Assembly: GCF_003119115.1 (NCBI RefSeq)
Contig: NZ_CP022364.1
Span: 644,501-708,500, forward strand
Direction: 5' to 3'
DNA: 64,000 nucleotides
Origin: Azospirillum sp. TSH58
Lineage (GTDB): Bacteria > Pseudomonadota > Alphaproteobacteria > Azospirillales > Azospirillaceae
In this document: in pieces, positions 40,987 to 50,616 of the stretch
Layout of the letters: every line of letters begins with the position of its first letter
How positions within the stretch are numbered: the first letter of the stretch is position 1
Translations under genes and position numbers: made by a program
The notes under the pieces: model-generated
The model's input: the letters and a program-made list of their open reading frames with translations, nothing else
What the model was told of the DNA's origin: nothing
The model's database searches: none

Positions 40987-42909
40987 TCAGCCGGCCTGAT
41001 GCGTTTTGGCGTAGCCCAGCGACTGCAGCGCCTCGGCGATCTCCGGCAGGATGCCCGGATCGTCGATGGTCGCCGGGGTCTTGTAGTCCTGGTTGTCGGC
41101 GATCTTCTGCATGGTGCCGCGCAGGATCTTGCCGGAGCGGGTCTTCGGCAGACGCTCCACCACCACGGCGCGCTTGAAGTCGGCGACCGGCCCGATCTGC
41201 TCGCGGACGAGCTGGACCACTTCCTTCACGATCTCCTCGTGCGGGCGGGTCACGCCGGCCTTCAGGCAGAGGAAGCCCAGCGGCACCTGCCCCTTCAGGT
41301 CGTCGGCCACGCCGATCACCGCGCATTCCGCCACGTCCTTGTGGCTGGCCAGCACCTCCTCCATGCCGCCGGTGGACAGGCGGTGGCCGGCGACGTTGAT
41401 GATGTCGTCGGTGCGGGCCATGATGTAGACGTAGCCGTCGTCGTCGATGAAGCCCGCGTCACCGGTCTGGTAGTAGCCGGGATAATCGGACAGGTACGAC
41501 TTCTTGTAGCGGTCGTCGGCGTTCCACAGCGTCGGCAGCGTGCCCGGAGGCAGCGGCAGCTTCACGCAGATGGCGCCGATGTCGCCGCGCGGCACCTCCT
41601 TGTTCTCGGCGTTCAGGATCTGCACGTCCCAGCCCGGCATCGGGCGGGTGGCGGAGCCGTACTTGATCGGGAACAGATGCACGCCCAGCGGGTTGCCGGA
41701 GATCGCCCAGCCGGTCTCGGTCTGCCACCAGTGGTCGATGACCGGAACGTTCAGATTGTCCTCGGCCCAATGCAGCGTGTCGGGGTCCGACCGCTCGCCG
41801 GCCAGGAACAGGGCGCGGAAGTGCGACAGGTCGTATTTCTTCAGCAGTTCGGCGTTGGGGTCCTCGCGCTTGATGGCGCGGAAGGCGGTCGGGGCAGTGA
41901 ACAGCGTGCCGATCTTGTGCTGCTCGATCACCCGCCAGAAGGTGCCGGCGTCCGGCGTGCCCACCGGCTTGCCCTCGAACACCACCGTGGTACAGCCGTG
42001 CAGCAGCGGGCCGTAGACGATGTAGGAATGGCCGACCACCCAGCCCACGTCCGACGCCGCCCAGTACACCTCGCCCGGCTCGACGTTGTAGATGTTCTTC
42101 ATCGTCCACTTCAGCGCCACGGCGTGGCCGCCGTTGTCGCGGATGACGCCCTTCGGCTGGCCCGTGGTGCCGGAGGTGTAGAGGATGTAGAGCGGGTCGG
42201 TCGCGGCCACCGGCACGCACTCCGCCGGTTCGGCCTTGGCGACGGCCTCCGCCCAGTCCACGTCGCGGCCCTCGACCAGGGTCGCGGTCTCCTGCGGGCG
42301 CTGGAAGACGATCACGCTCGACGGCTTGTGCTCCGCCTGCTCGATGGCGGCGTCGAGCATCGGCTTGTACTTGACGATGCGGTTCGGCTCGATGCCGCAG
42401 GAGGCGGAGACGATGGCCTTCGGCCGGGAGTCGTTGATGCGGGTCGCCAGCTCGTGCGGGGCGAAGCCGCCGAACACCACGGAATGCACCGCACCGAGAC
42501 GCGCGCAGGCCAGCATGGCGACCAGCGACTGCGGGATCATCGGCATGTAGAGGATGACGCGATCGCCCTTCTCCACGCCCTGGGCGCGCAGCGCGCCGGC
42601 GAAGCGGGCCACCTGATCCTGAAGCTCGGCGTAGGTGATGGTCTGCACGGTCTTGGTGACCGGGCTGTCGTAGATGATCGCCGCCTGGGCGCCGCGTCCG
42701 GCCTCCACATGGCGGTCGACGGCGTTGTAGCAGGTGTTCAGGACGCCGCCGGTGAACCAGCGGTAGAAGGGCGCGTTGCTGTCGTCCAGCACCTTGTCCC
42801 AGCGCTTGATCCAGGTGATGTCTTCCGCCGCCTCGCCCCAGAATCCGTCGGGATCGGACAGGGAACGGGCGTGGATCTGGTTGTAGCGATCGGCCGAGCT
42901 TTGGCTCAT
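40987..42909 (-). CDS. prpE: Propionate-CoA ligase PrpE
   Basis: AMP-forming acyl-CoA synthetase of 640 residues, closest in its features to PrpE: an ACS N-terminal domain (DPDGFWGEAAEDITWIKRWD), YILYTSGTTGQPKGV (P-loop), VIDHWWQTETGW and the C-terminal LPKTRSGKILRGTM with the acetylatable Lys. The short N-terminus and FYRWFTGGVLNTCYNAVDRH favour PrpE over acetyl-CoA synthetase. Makes propionyl-CoA, needed for propionate use. Single gene, with a palindrome in the upstream region. Confidence 0.9.
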   Translation of the reverse strand: MSQSSADRYNQIHARSLSDPDGFWGEAAEDITWIKRWDKVLDDSNAPFYRWFTGGVLNTCYNAVDRHVEAGRGAQAAIIYDSPVTKTVQTITYAELQDQVARFAGALRAQGVEKGDRVILYMPMIPQSLVAMLACARLGAVHSVVFGGFAPHELATRINDSRPKAIVSASCGIEPNRIVKYKPMLDAAIEQAEHKPSSVIVFQRPQETATLVEGRDVDWAEAVAKAEPAECVPVAATDPLYILYTSGTTGQPKGVIRDNGGHAVALKWTMKNIYNVEPGEVYWAASDVGWVVGHSYIVYGPLLHGCTTVVFEGKPVGTPDAGTFWRVIEQHKIGTLFTAPTAFRAIKREDPNAELLKKYDLSHFRALFLAGERSDPDTLHWAEDNLNVPVIDHWWQTETGWAISGNPLGVHLFPIKYGSATRPMPGWDVQILNAENKEVPRGDIGAICVKLPLPPGTLPTLWNADDRYKKSYLSDYPGYYQTGDAGFIDDDGYVYIMARTDDIINVAGHRLSTGGMEEVLASHKDVAECAVIGVADDLKGQVPLGFLCLKAGVTRPHEEIVKEVVQLVREQIGPVADFKRAVVVERLPKTRSGKILRGTMQKIADNQDYKTPATIDDPGILPEIAEALQSLGYAKTHQAG

Positions 42910-43002
42910 GGGGGGCGTCCCTTATATTTTGTTTGGTTCGCGTTTCTCCGCAGCCGCGCAATGAACGTTCACGCAGCGGCCCCAATCTGCGTCAAATCTG
43001 CA

Positions 43003-43017
43003 CCGTTTGGCAAACGG
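43003..43017. promoter_or_regulatory. Palindrome upstream of prpE
   Basis: CCGTTTG-G-CAAACGG is a perfect 15-base palindrome 94-108 bases before the prpE start. It resembles the TTTGCAAA boxes of short-chain-acyl regulators with one extra base, but no regulator is nearby. Confidence 0.4.
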
Positions 43018-43065
43018 CATTCCGGAAGGTGCGGCGGGCTGTCGCACCACTTTGGTGAGTGCTGA

Positions 43066-43091
43066 ACCCGCCCGCCGCGCCTAAGGCGGGT
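43066..43091 (-). terminator. Hairpin after the esterase gene
   Basis: ACCCGCC (43066-43072) and GGCGGGT (43085-43091) form a 7-base stem directly after the stop codon on the minus strand; may end the esterase transcript before prpE's promoter. Confidence 0.45.
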
Positions 43092-43092
43092 G

Positions 43093-44214
43093 CTACGGCT
43101 CCAGTTGCAGGAAACCGGCGGCCAGCGCCGCGCCGCAGAATCCGACATCCTCGATGTAGGTCTTCGTCTCCGACACCCGCACCCGCCCGCAGGGACGCTG
43201 CGGATTGCCGGTGTCGATGGGCATGACGTGGCCGACGTCCTTCAGCAGCACCGTCTCCACCCACAGCGCGTTGGCGCCCTGCGGCGCGTAGCCCTGCCGC
43301 ACGGCGCGGTCAGGCCAGGACGGTTCCTGCCCGATGACCACGGGGGCATCCACCTTCAGCCCGTGGAAGGCCGTCCACTGGTTCGTCAGGTAGAGGGCGT
43401 TCTGCGGGTCCACGGTGCAGTCCGCCGTCCCCTGGACGATCAGCACCCGCGGGCGCCCGGCGGGATGCTGGGCGCGCTGGACCGCCTTTTTCCATTCGCT
43501 GTTGTCGTAGCCGCCGGAGCGCGCCTTCACCTCGGCGCAGCCGCGCGACACGGAGATGCCGCAGAGCGACGCGGCCGACTGCATGCTCTGCGCGCACATC
43601 ACCGGCACGCCCGCGAACAAGGCCCCACCCGCGAAAAGCTGCGAATAGTCGGCCAGCAGAGCCGCCGCCATGCCCGCCCCCGCCGACAGGCCGGTGACCG
43701 AGACCCGTTCCGCGTCCACCGCCGGGCCGTTGGTGCCCAGCCCCTTGCCGGAGACGACGGCGCCGACCATCGAGGCGATGGCCGCCGCCTCGCGCGGGAC
43801 GAAGCCCTTCAGCGGGCTGTTCAGGCGGTCGGCGAAGTTGAAGCAGCCGAGCGGGTTGCCGTAACGCCCGAACCCTCCCGTCCCCACCATGGAGAACAGG
43901 TTGTGCTTTTGCGCCGGCAGCAGGGCGACGAAGCCATGGGCGTCGGCCATGTCCTTCCAGCCCGAATCCTCGAAGAAGGTCCGGGCGTCCTGCTCGCAGC
44001 CGTGCAGCAGGACCAGCAGCGGCGCCTTGCCGCGCGCCCGCGCGCCGTCCGGCACATAGACCAGGGCCGACAGGGCAGTGCCCTGCGCGTCGTAGCTGCC
44101 GGCCGGCAATTCGACGGGGGCCGGTTGAGCCGGCGCCGCAGCGACGGGCAGAAGCCACGACAGAAGAAAGAACGCCGCCAGCACCGGCTTTCGTAAGCGC
44201 ACCAACAATGTCAT
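43093..44214 (-). CDS. Exported PHB-depolymerase-family esterase
   Basis: 373 residues with a signal peptide (VLAAFFLLSWLLPVAAAPA). Alpha/beta hydrolase of the PHB-depolymerase (LpqC-like) family: oxyanion region LLVLLHGCEQDARTF, nucleophile Ser in VSVTGLSAGAGMAAA, acid in VQGTADCTVDP and His in LKDVGHVMP. GYDNSEWKK is a usual family element. Substrate may be polyhydroxybutyrate oligomers or aryl/feruloyl esters; both are known for relatives. No starch- or PHB-binding domain was seen at the C-terminus. It lies 183 bases before prpE in the same direction. Confidence 0.85.
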   Translation of the reverse strand: MTLLVRLRKPVLAAFFLLSWLLPVAAAPAQPAPVELPAGSYDAQGTALSALVYVPDGARARGKAPLLVLLHGCEQDARTFFEDSGWKDMADAHGFVALLPAQKHNLFSMVGTGGFGRYGNPLGCFNFADRLNSPLKGFVPREAAAIASMVGAVVSGKGLGTNGPAVDAERVSVTGLSAGAGMAAALLADYSQLFAGGALFAGVPVMCAQSMQSAASLCGISVSRGCAEVKARSGGYDNSEWKKAVQRAQHPAGRPRVLIVQGTADCTVDPQNALYLTNQWTAFHGLKVDAPVVIGQEPSWPDRAVRQGYAPQGANALWVETVLLKDVGHVMPIDTGNPQRPCGRVRVSETKTYIEDVGFCGAALAAGFLQLEP

Positions 44215-44447
44215 CGCCGCCTTCTCCTTCGCCTACCCGGAGATCCGATTCACGGGAAAGCAAATCATCTCACCGTTCCTATAGAAAGCGCGCAACAATC
44301 ACTTGTGAACCGCTAATTTTTATACACGCCGACCCAGGACATACTTGCGTATGGCTGCGTTCATTTTTCGCAGGCCGCGACCTCCTGTCCGTCGTCCGTC
44401 GCCCTTTCCGACGGCCTTGTCTCTGGCCTAATGCCGACCGGAACGCT

Positions 44448-44816
44448 ATGCATGTCCCCATGAGCAGCGACCCGCCCGTCTTCGGCATCCGCCCGATCCT
44501 GACCGTCGTCCACCCGAACGGCGAGCGGCTGATCGTGGCCCGGCTGACCAGTCTCGGCGGGTCCAGCCAGTCCAACCGCTTCGTCCTGCGCCGCGCCGAC
44601 TTCCGCGCCCCGTGGGAGCAGCCGGACAAGGGCTATTTCGGCTATGCGGAGGTCGCCCGCGCGCTGGACGCCAACGGCTGGCGCGGCTGCGCCATCGAGG
44701 CGATGCCCGCCACCGACCTGGAGGAGCGGCGGACCCGCCAGCTCGCCCGCAAGAAGCTGCACCTGCAATGCGTGGAGGCGGCGATCCGCCGCGCGCAGGA
44801 AAGCCAGGCTCCCTGA
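44448..44816 (+). CDS. Hypothetical protein
   Basis: 122 residues, no family recognised. GIRPILTVVHPNGERLIVAR and NRFVLRRADFRAPWEQPDKG suggest a beta-rich N-terminal half, and the C-terminus is basic and helical (ERRTRQLARKKLHLQCVEAA). The start is ATG at 44448 or 44460; neither has a strong ribosome binding site. It lies between the esterase and pepF genes, in its own transcriptional unit. Codon usage looks like that of the neighbours, which supports it being real. Confidence 0.62.
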   Translation: MHVPMSSDPPVFGIRPILTVVHPNGERLIVARLTSLGGSSQSNRFVLRRADFRAPWEQPDKGYFGYAEVARALDANGWRGCAIEAMPATDLEERRTRQLARKKLHLQCVEAAIRRAQESQAP

Positions 44817-44926
44817 GCCGATACCGCAACGCATCCTTCCCCCGGTCGCGCGCGACGCTTATATCCGGTTCCAAAGCTCAGGACGGCCTAAGCCCAGAAT
44901 AGGCAAAGCCCAGAACGGAGGGACAG

Positions 44927-46792
44927 ATGACCCGCAGCGCCACCCGGCACCCGATTGGCAATTTCCACGGCGCTCCCCAGACCACCATGCCCGACACCGC
45001 CCTGGCCGCCACGGGGGGCGGGCCGGACCTCGGCGCCCTGCCCTCCTGGGACCTGACGGACCTCTATCCGGGCATGGAGTCGGCGGAACTGAAGGCCGAC
45101 CTGGAGCGGATGGAGCGCGCGTCCAAGGACTTCTATGAACAATACGCGACCAAGCTCGCCGGGCTGGACGGCAACGCCTTCGCCGCCGCCATCCGCGAGT
45201 ACGAACACATCGACGAGGTGCTGTCGCGGGTGATGTCCTACGCCGGGCTGGTCTACAACGGCAACATGACCGACCCGGCCATCGCCAAGTTCTACCAGTC
45301 GGCGCAGGAGCGGGTGAACGGCATCTCCACCCACCTCGTCTTCTTCACGCTGGAGATCAACCGGCTGGAGGACAAGGTCCTGGACGCCAAGGTGAAGGCG
45401 TCGAAGGAGCTTGCCCGCTACGCCCCCTGGCTGCGCGACGTCCGCCTGTTCCGCGAGCACCAGCTCTCCGACGAGGTCGAACGGCTGCTCCATGAGAAGC
45501 ATGTGGTCGGGCGCGCCGCCTGGAACCGCCTGTTCGACGAGACGATCGCGTCCTTGCGCTTCCCCATCGGCGGGAAGGAACTGACCTGCGCGGAGGCGCT
45601 GAACCGCCTGTCCGACCGCCGCCCGGAGGTCCGCAAGGAGGCCGGGGCGGTGATCGGCCGGGTGATGGGCGACAACATCCGCCTGTTCGCCCTGGTCACC
45701 AACACGCTGGCCAAGGACAAGGAGATCGACGACAAGTGGCGCAACTACAAGGCGCCGACGTCGGCCCGCAACCTGTCCAACCGCGTCGAGGACGAGGTGG
45801 TCGACGCGCTGGCCGCGGCGGTGAAGGACGCCTACCCGGCGCTGTCCCACCGCTACTACGCGATGAAGGCCAAGTGGTTCGGGCAGGACCATCTGGATTA
45901 CTGGGACCGCAACGCGCCGCTTCCCGACGACGCCGACCGCAGCATCCGCTGGGACGAGGCGCGCGATCTGGTGCTGGGCGCCTACGGCCGCTTCTCGCCG
46001 GATCTGGCCGCCCTGGGCAAGCGCTTCTTCGACAACGCCTGGATCGACGCGCCGGTCCGCCCCGGCAAGGCGCCGGGCGCCTTCGCCCACCCGACGGTGC
46101 CCAGCGTCCACCCCTACCTGCTGGTCAACTACCAGGGCAAGACGCGCGACGTGATGACGCTCGCCCATGAGCTGGGCCACGGCGTGCACCAGATCCTGGC
46201 CGGCGGCCAGGGCCATCTTCTGTCCGACACGCCGCTGACCCTAGCGGAGACCGCGTCGGTGTTCGGCGAGATGCTGACCTTCCGCGCCCTGCTCGACCGC
46301 GAGACCGACCCGAAGCGCCGCAAGATCATGCTGGCCTCCAAGGTCGAGGACATGCTGAACACGGTGGTCCGCCAGATCGCCTTCTTCGACTTCGAGCGCC
46401 GCGTCCACACCGAGCGCCGCGAGGGCGAACTGACGGCGGAGCGGCTGGGCGAGATCTGGATGGCGGTGCAGACCGAAAGCCTCGGCCCGGCGCTGCGCTT
46501 CGACGAGGGCTACCGGAACTACTGGTCCTACATCCCGCACTTCATCCATTCGCCCTTCTACGTCTACGCCTACGCGTTCGGCGACTGCCTCGTGAACTCG
46601 CTCTACGCGGTCTACCAGGAGTCGGAGACGGGCTTCGCGGAGAAGTATCTGGCGATGCTGTCGGCGGGCGGCACGCTGCGCCATCAGGAGCTCCTGGCCC
46701 CCTTCGGGCTGGACGCCAGCGACCCGGCCTTCTGGCAGAAGGGGCTGAACGTCATCCGCGGCTTTGTTGACGAGCTGGAAAATCAGCCCTGA
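44927..46792 (+). CDS. pepF: Oligoendopeptidase F (M3 zinc metallopeptidase)
   Basis: 621 residues, cytoplasmic peptidase of family M3. The zinc motif HELGH lies near residue 410 (MTLAHELGHGVHQIL), followed about 25 residues later by the Glu ligand in LAETASVFGEML. Upstream is the helical lid (LPSWDLTDLYPGM, typical start of the PepF domain after a 40-residue lead). The C-terminal YAYAFGDCLVNSLYAVYQ is conserved. The ATG at 44927 follows GGAGGG. Likely role is degradation of short peptides. Confidence 0.93.
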   Translation: MTRSATRHPIGNFHGAPQTTMPDTALAATGGGPDLGALPSWDLTDLYPGMESAELKADLERMERASKDFYEQYATKLAGLDGNAFAAAIREYEHIDEVLSRVMSYAGLVYNGNMTDPAIAKFYQSAQERVNGISTHLVFFTLEINRLEDKVLDAKVKASKELARYAPWLRDVRLFREHQLSDEVERLLHEKHVVGRAAWNRLFDETIASLRFPIGGKELTCAEALNRLSDRRPEVRKEAGAVIGRVMGDNIRLFALVTNTLAKDKEIDDKWRNYKAPTSARNLSNRVEDEVVDALAAAVKDAYPALSHRYYAMKAKWFGQDHLDYWDRNAPLPDDADRSIRWDEARDLVLGAYGRFSPDLAALGKRFFDNAWIDAPVRPGKAPGAFAHPTVPSVHPYLLVNYQGKTRDVMTLAHELGHGVHQILAGGQGHLLSDTPLTLAETASVFGEMLTFRALLDRETDPKRRKIMLASKVEDMLNTVVRQIAFFDFERRVHTERREGELTAERLGEIWMAVQTESLGPALRFDEGYRNYWSYIPHFIHSPFYVYAYAFGDCLVNSLYAVYQESETGFAEKYLAMLSAGGTLRHQELLAPFGLDASDPAFWQKGLNVIRGFVDELENQP

Positions 46793-46812
46793 CCAGAGTT
46801 TCCCACCGGGTT

Positions 46813-46832
46813 TTCTTGACGGACGTCAAGAA
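46813..46832. promoter_or_regulatory. FNR/FixK-type box upstream of the hemerythrin gene
   Basis: TTCTTGAC-GGAC-GTCAAGAA is a perfect 20-base palindrome that fits the TTGA[T/C]-N4-[A/G]TCAA consensus of the FNR/FixK family. Its centre is 64 bases before the start codon, which would place a class II start site (at -41.5) about 23 bases before the ATG. Confidence 0.65.
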
Positions 46833-46886
46833 TCCCCAATCGCGGGATGGGTATGGTGGCTTCCAATGATCCATTCGGAGAGCACC

Positions 46887-47288
46887 ATGCCCACCCTTTC
46901 GATCCCCGCCTGGAGCCCGTCCCTGGAAGTCGGCAACGCCATCATCGACGCCGACCACAAGGAGACCGTCGAGCTTCTCGCCGAGGCCGCCACGGCGTCG
47001 GACGCCGACCTGCCCGCCCATTTCACCGCCTTCGCCCAGCATCTCCGCGACCATCTGGCCCGCGAGGAGGAGCTGATGCACCAGTACGGCTTCCCGCCGA
47101 CTCCCATCCATGTGCACGAGCACAACCGCGTCCGTCTGGAGCTGGAAGGCATCGCCAAGCGCATGGCCGCCGGCAATCTGGCCCTGGTCCGCGGCTACCT
47201 GACCGAGGTGGTGCCGGAGTGGTTCATCAACCACAAGAACACCATGGACAGCGCCACCGCCGCCTGGATCCGCAGCCAGGGCGGCTGA
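46887..47288 (+). CDS. Bacteriohemerythrin
   Basis: 133 residues with the hemerythrin four-helix bundle. Diiron ligands are visible as His in DADHK, His and Glu in HLRDHLAREEELM, the HVHEH pair and His/Asp in FINHKNTMDS, in the family's order. Binds O2 reversibly; single-domain proteins may serve as oxygen store, sensor or donor. The ATG at 46887 has GGAGAG upstream. An FNR/FixK-like palindrome upstream suggests control by low oxygen, which suits the protein's function. Confidence 0.92.
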   Translation: MPTLSIPAWSPSLEVGNAIIDADHKETVELLAEAATASDADLPAHFTAFAQHLRDHLAREEELMHQYGFPPTPIHVHEHNRVRLELEGIAKRMAAGNLALVRGYLTEVVPEWFINHKNTMDSATAAWIRSQGG

Positions 47289-47466
47289 TCCACCGCCTCC
47301 CACCGTCAAAGCCGCGCAAACACCGAATTGAGGGGTGGCTCCGTCCGGAAGAACACCGGCGGGAGTCCTTTCCCGAATGGCCTGCACCGGGGCACCGCTT
47401 TACCCTTGTTGCGCCATAACGGCCCGATTATTCGCGGAAGTTGCCGCTTTGACGGGGAGATGCCCG

Positions 47467-48891
47467 ATGGGTGACGTCACGCTGCGCACCGCCGACCGGC
47501 GGGAGACGATCCTTTCCCAGCAGGCCGTCGACGATCTTGCCGCCCGTCTGCGCGGTCCGCTGCTGACCCCGCAGTCGCTGGGCTATGACGAGGCCCGGAC
47601 GATCTGGAACGCCATGATCGACCGCCGGCCCGGCCTGATCGCCCGCTGCGCCGGCGCCGCCGACGTCATGCAGGCGGTGCGCTTCGCGCGGGAGAACGGG
47701 CTTCTGGTCTCGGTGCGCGGCGGCGGCCACAACATCGCCGGCAATTCCCTGTGCGACGGCGGCCTGCTGATCGACCTCGGCGCCCTGCGCTTCGTCCATG
47801 TCGATCCGGTGAGCCGGACGGCGCGGGTGGCCCCCGGCGCCACGCTGGGCGATCTCGACCGGGAGACGCAGGCCTTCGGGCTGGCCGTTCCGGTCGGCAT
47901 CAACTCCACCACCGGCATCGCCGGGCTGACGCTGGGCGGCGGGTTCGGCTGGCTGACCCGCAAGTATGGCCTGACGGTGGACAATCTGCTGGGCGCCGAC
48001 GTGGTCACCGCCGACGGGAGGTTCCTACGGGCCAGCGCCGACGAGAACGCCGACCTCTTCTGGGCCATCCGCGGCGGCGGCGGCAACTTCGGCGTCGTCA
48101 CCTCCTTCACCTTCCGCCTGCACCCCGTGGGGCCGATGGTGTTTGCCGGGCTGGTCGTCCACCCCTTCGCGGGGGCGGGCGACCTGATGCGCCGCTACCG
48201 CGACGCCACGGCGGCCCTGCCCGACGAGGCCACCGCGTGGGCCGTGCTGCGCAAGGCGCCGCCCCTGCCCTTCCTGCCGCCGGACGTGCACGGCAAGGAG
48301 GTGGTGGTCATGCCCGTCATCTGCGCCGGCGACGACGAGGCGGCGGCCCGCAAGGCGCTGGAGCCGGTGCTGTCGCTGGGCACGCCGGTCGGGGAGCATG
48401 TCGGTCTCATGCCCTACGCGGCGTGGCAGGCGGCCTTCGACCCGCTTCTGGTGCCGGGCGCACGGAACTACTGGAAATCGCAGAACTTCACCGGATTGGA
48501 GGACGGGCTGATCGACGTGCTGGTCGAGGAGGCCGCGAGGCTGCCCTCCGACCAGTGCGAGATCTTCGTCGGCCTGCTCGGTGCGGCGGCCAACCGCGTC
48601 CCGGCGGACGCCACCGCCTACCCGCACCGCGACGCCCTGTTCGTGATGAACGTGCACGCGCGCTGGAACACCCCGCAGGAGGACAGCGCCTGCATCCAAT
48701 GGGCGCGCGGCGTTTCCGACCGGACCGCCGCCTATGCCACGGGCGGGGTCTACGTGAATTTCGTCACCGACGACGAACAGCGCGTCCAGGCCGCCTACGG
48801 GCCGAACTACGAACGCCTGCGGGCGCTGAAGGCGACGTACGACCCGACCAACCTGTTCTGCGTGAACCAGAACATCGCGCCGGGCGGGTGA
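47467..48891 (+). CDS. FAD-linked oxidoreductase (BBE-like)
   Basis: 474 residues. FAD-binding type 4 (PCMH) domain with VSVRGGGHNIAGN, in which the His would link covalently to FAD, then GLTLGGGFGWLTRKYGLTV and AIRGGGGNFGVV; the C-terminal berberine-bridge segment YVNFVTDDEQRVQAAYGPNY closes the protein. The second, Cys linkage of bicovalent members is not evident. Substrate unknown; relatives oxidise sugars and alkaloids. No signal peptide. ATG at 47467 is preceded by GGGGAG. Confidence 0.9.
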   Translation: MGDVTLRTADRRETILSQQAVDDLAARLRGPLLTPQSLGYDEARTIWNAMIDRRPGLIARCAGAADVMQAVRFARENGLLVSVRGGGHNIAGNSLCDGGLLIDLGALRFVHVDPVSRTARVAPGATLGDLDRETQAFGLAVPVGINSTTGIAGLTLGGGFGWLTRKYGLTVDNLLGADVVTADGRFLRASADENADLFWAIRGGGGNFGVVTSFTFRLHPVGPMVFAGLVVHPFAGAGDLMRRYRDATAALPDEATAWAVLRKAPPLPFLPPDVHGKEVVVMPVICAGDDEAAARKALEPVLSLGTPVGEHVGLMPYAAWQAAFDPLLVPGARNYWKSQNFTGLEDGLIDVLVEEAARLPSDQCEIFVGLLGAAANRVPADATAYPHRDALFVMNVHARWNTPQEDSACIQWARGVSDRTAAYATGGVYVNFVTDDEQRVQAAYGPNYERLRALKATYDPTNLFCVNQNIAPGG

Positions 48892-48933
48892 GCGCGGCGC
48901 TTCCTGCGGAACGGTGGCGCCGGCTTGCCGGCG

Positions 48934-50616
48934 TCACGCCGCGTGCACCTGCTGCAGGAAGCGCTCGATCTCCACCCGCAGCGTTTCGCTCTCCTCCTGC
49001 ACCTCGCTGGCGGCCTTGAAGACGTCGCCGGCCATGCGCCCGGTGTCGGAGGCCGCCCGGGCGACGTCGATGATGTTGTCGGCCACGACGCGCGTCCCCT
49101 GCGCGGCCTCGTCGACGTTGCGGACGATCTCGGTCGTGGCCGCTCCCTGCTGTTCGACGGCGCCGGCGATGCTCGTGGTCAGCTCCCTCATCCGCACGGT
49201 GGTCGCGGAGATGCCGCGGATGGCCGCCACCGCCACGGCGGTTTCGGTCTGGATGGCGGTGATCTGGGCGGCGATCTCCTCGGTCGCCTTGGCCGTCTGG
49301 TTGGCGAGGCTCTTCACTTCGGAGGCGACGACGGCGAAGCCCTTGCCGGCCTCTCCGGCCCTGGCCGCCTCGATGGTCGCGTTCAGCGCCAGCAGGTTGG
49401 TCTGCGAGGCGATGTTCTGGATGAGGCTCGTCACCTCACCGATCCTCGCCACCGCGTCGGCGAGGCTGCCGACTTTGTGATTCGCCGCGGCGGCGTCACG
49501 GTCGGCGGTCGTGGCTATGGCGCTGCCGTCGGAGACCTGCCGGGCGATCTCGTGGATCGACGCGGTCAGTTCGTTGCCGGCCGCCGCCACGGTTTCAACG
49601 TTGGCCGTCGCCTGTTCGGCGGCCGACGAGACGGTGGCGCTCTGCCGCTGGGTTTCCTCGGCGGTGGCGGACAGGCTGTCCGACGACGTGTGCAGGGTTC
49701 GCACGGAGGCCGTGACCCGGTCGAGCAATCCGGTGACGATCCCATCGAAGCGGCGGGTGAACTCCTCGATCCGGCGCTGGCGTTCGCCGCGGCGGGCGGT
49801 TTCCTCCTTCTCCGCGGCTTCCAGACGGCGCTTTTCGATGGCGGAGTCCTTGAACACCTGGAGAGCCCTCGACATGCCGCCGATTTCGTCGCCGCGGCCC
49901 TGTCCCTCGACGATCGTGTCGAGATTGCCGTCCGCAAGCGCCCGCATCGCACCCGTAAGCCGCTCGATGGGGCCGGCGATGGTGCGGCGGGTCAGCAGGA
50001 CCGCCAGCCCAAGGCAGACGACGATGCCCACGGCGCCGGCGATCATCGTCCACAGGCGCGAGTCCTGATAGCCGGCCGTTGCCATGTCGGCAGCGTTGTC
50101 GAGATCCTTGTCCGCCCTTTCCAGAAGTGCGCGCATGCGGGACAGAAGATCGAGGAAAGCGGGTTCATACCGCTTTCCCATCACGGCCATCGCCTCCTGG
50201 TCCTTGCCCCCCAGGGTCAGAGAGCGGACCTCTTCCGCGATCTTGGACATGGCACCGGTTTGCTGATGCGCGGCGGCGATGTCGGCGGCCAGCGACGGGA
50301 GCGTCTTGCCGGCCATGTCCAGCCGTTGGTCGAGCAGTTTTTCCTGCCGGACGATCTCCTCGGCCAGGTTGCGCATGCGCGCCGGGTCCGCTTCGGAGAT
50401 CATGGTGTAGAGCAGCCGCCCGGTCTCGTTGAGCGTCGAGGTGCCGCGGGCGAGCCACAGGCTCGCCTTGGCCTCGCCGTTGATCAGGTTGGTGTAGCTC
50501 TGATCGAGGCTTCCCATCCGGACCAGCCCGTTGGTGCTCAACGCAACCGCAAGCATGGCCATCAGGCCGATCACCAGAAGCACCTTGTTGACGATCCGGA
50601 AGTCCTGAAACCGCAT
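48934..50616 (-). CDS. Methyl-accepting chemotaxis protein
   Basis: 560 residues: N-terminal helix ([20 protein letters not shown]), a four-helix-bundle-type ligand domain of about 150 residues (FKEK-rich, [20 protein letters not shown]), a second helix near residue 190-212 ([20 protein letters not shown]), HAMP ([20 protein letters not shown]) and the signalling domain with hairpin tip [20 protein letters not shown]. No CheR/CheB docking pentapeptide is seen at the C-terminus. Ligand unknown. Upstream is an AT-rich gap. Confidence 0.94.
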   Translation of the reverse strand: MRFQDFRIVNKVLLVIGLMAMLAVALSTNGLVRMGSLDQSYTNLINGEAKASLWLARGTSTLNETGRLLYTMISEADPARMRNLAEEIVRQEKLLDQRLDMAGKTLPSLAADIAAAHQQTGAMSKIAEEVRSLTLGGKDQEAMAVMGKRYEPAFLDLLSRMRALLERADKDLDNAADMATAGYQDSRLWTMIAGAVGIVVCLGLAVLLTRRTIAGPIERLTGAMRALADGNLDTIVEGQGRGDEIGGMSRALQVFKDSAIEKRRLEAAEKEETARRGERQRRIEEFTRRFDGIVTGLLDRVTASVRTLHTSSDSLSATAEETQRQSATVSSAAEQATANVETVAAAGNELTASIHEIARQVSDGSAIATTADRDAAAANHKVGSLADAVARIGEVTSLIQNIASQTNLLALNATIEAARAGEAGKGFAVVASEVKSLANQTAKATEEIAAQITAIQTETAVAVAAIRGISATTVRMRELTTSIAGAVEQQGAATTEIVRNVDEAAQGTRVVADNIIDVARAASDTGRMAGDVFKAASEVQEESETLRVEIERFLQQVHAA

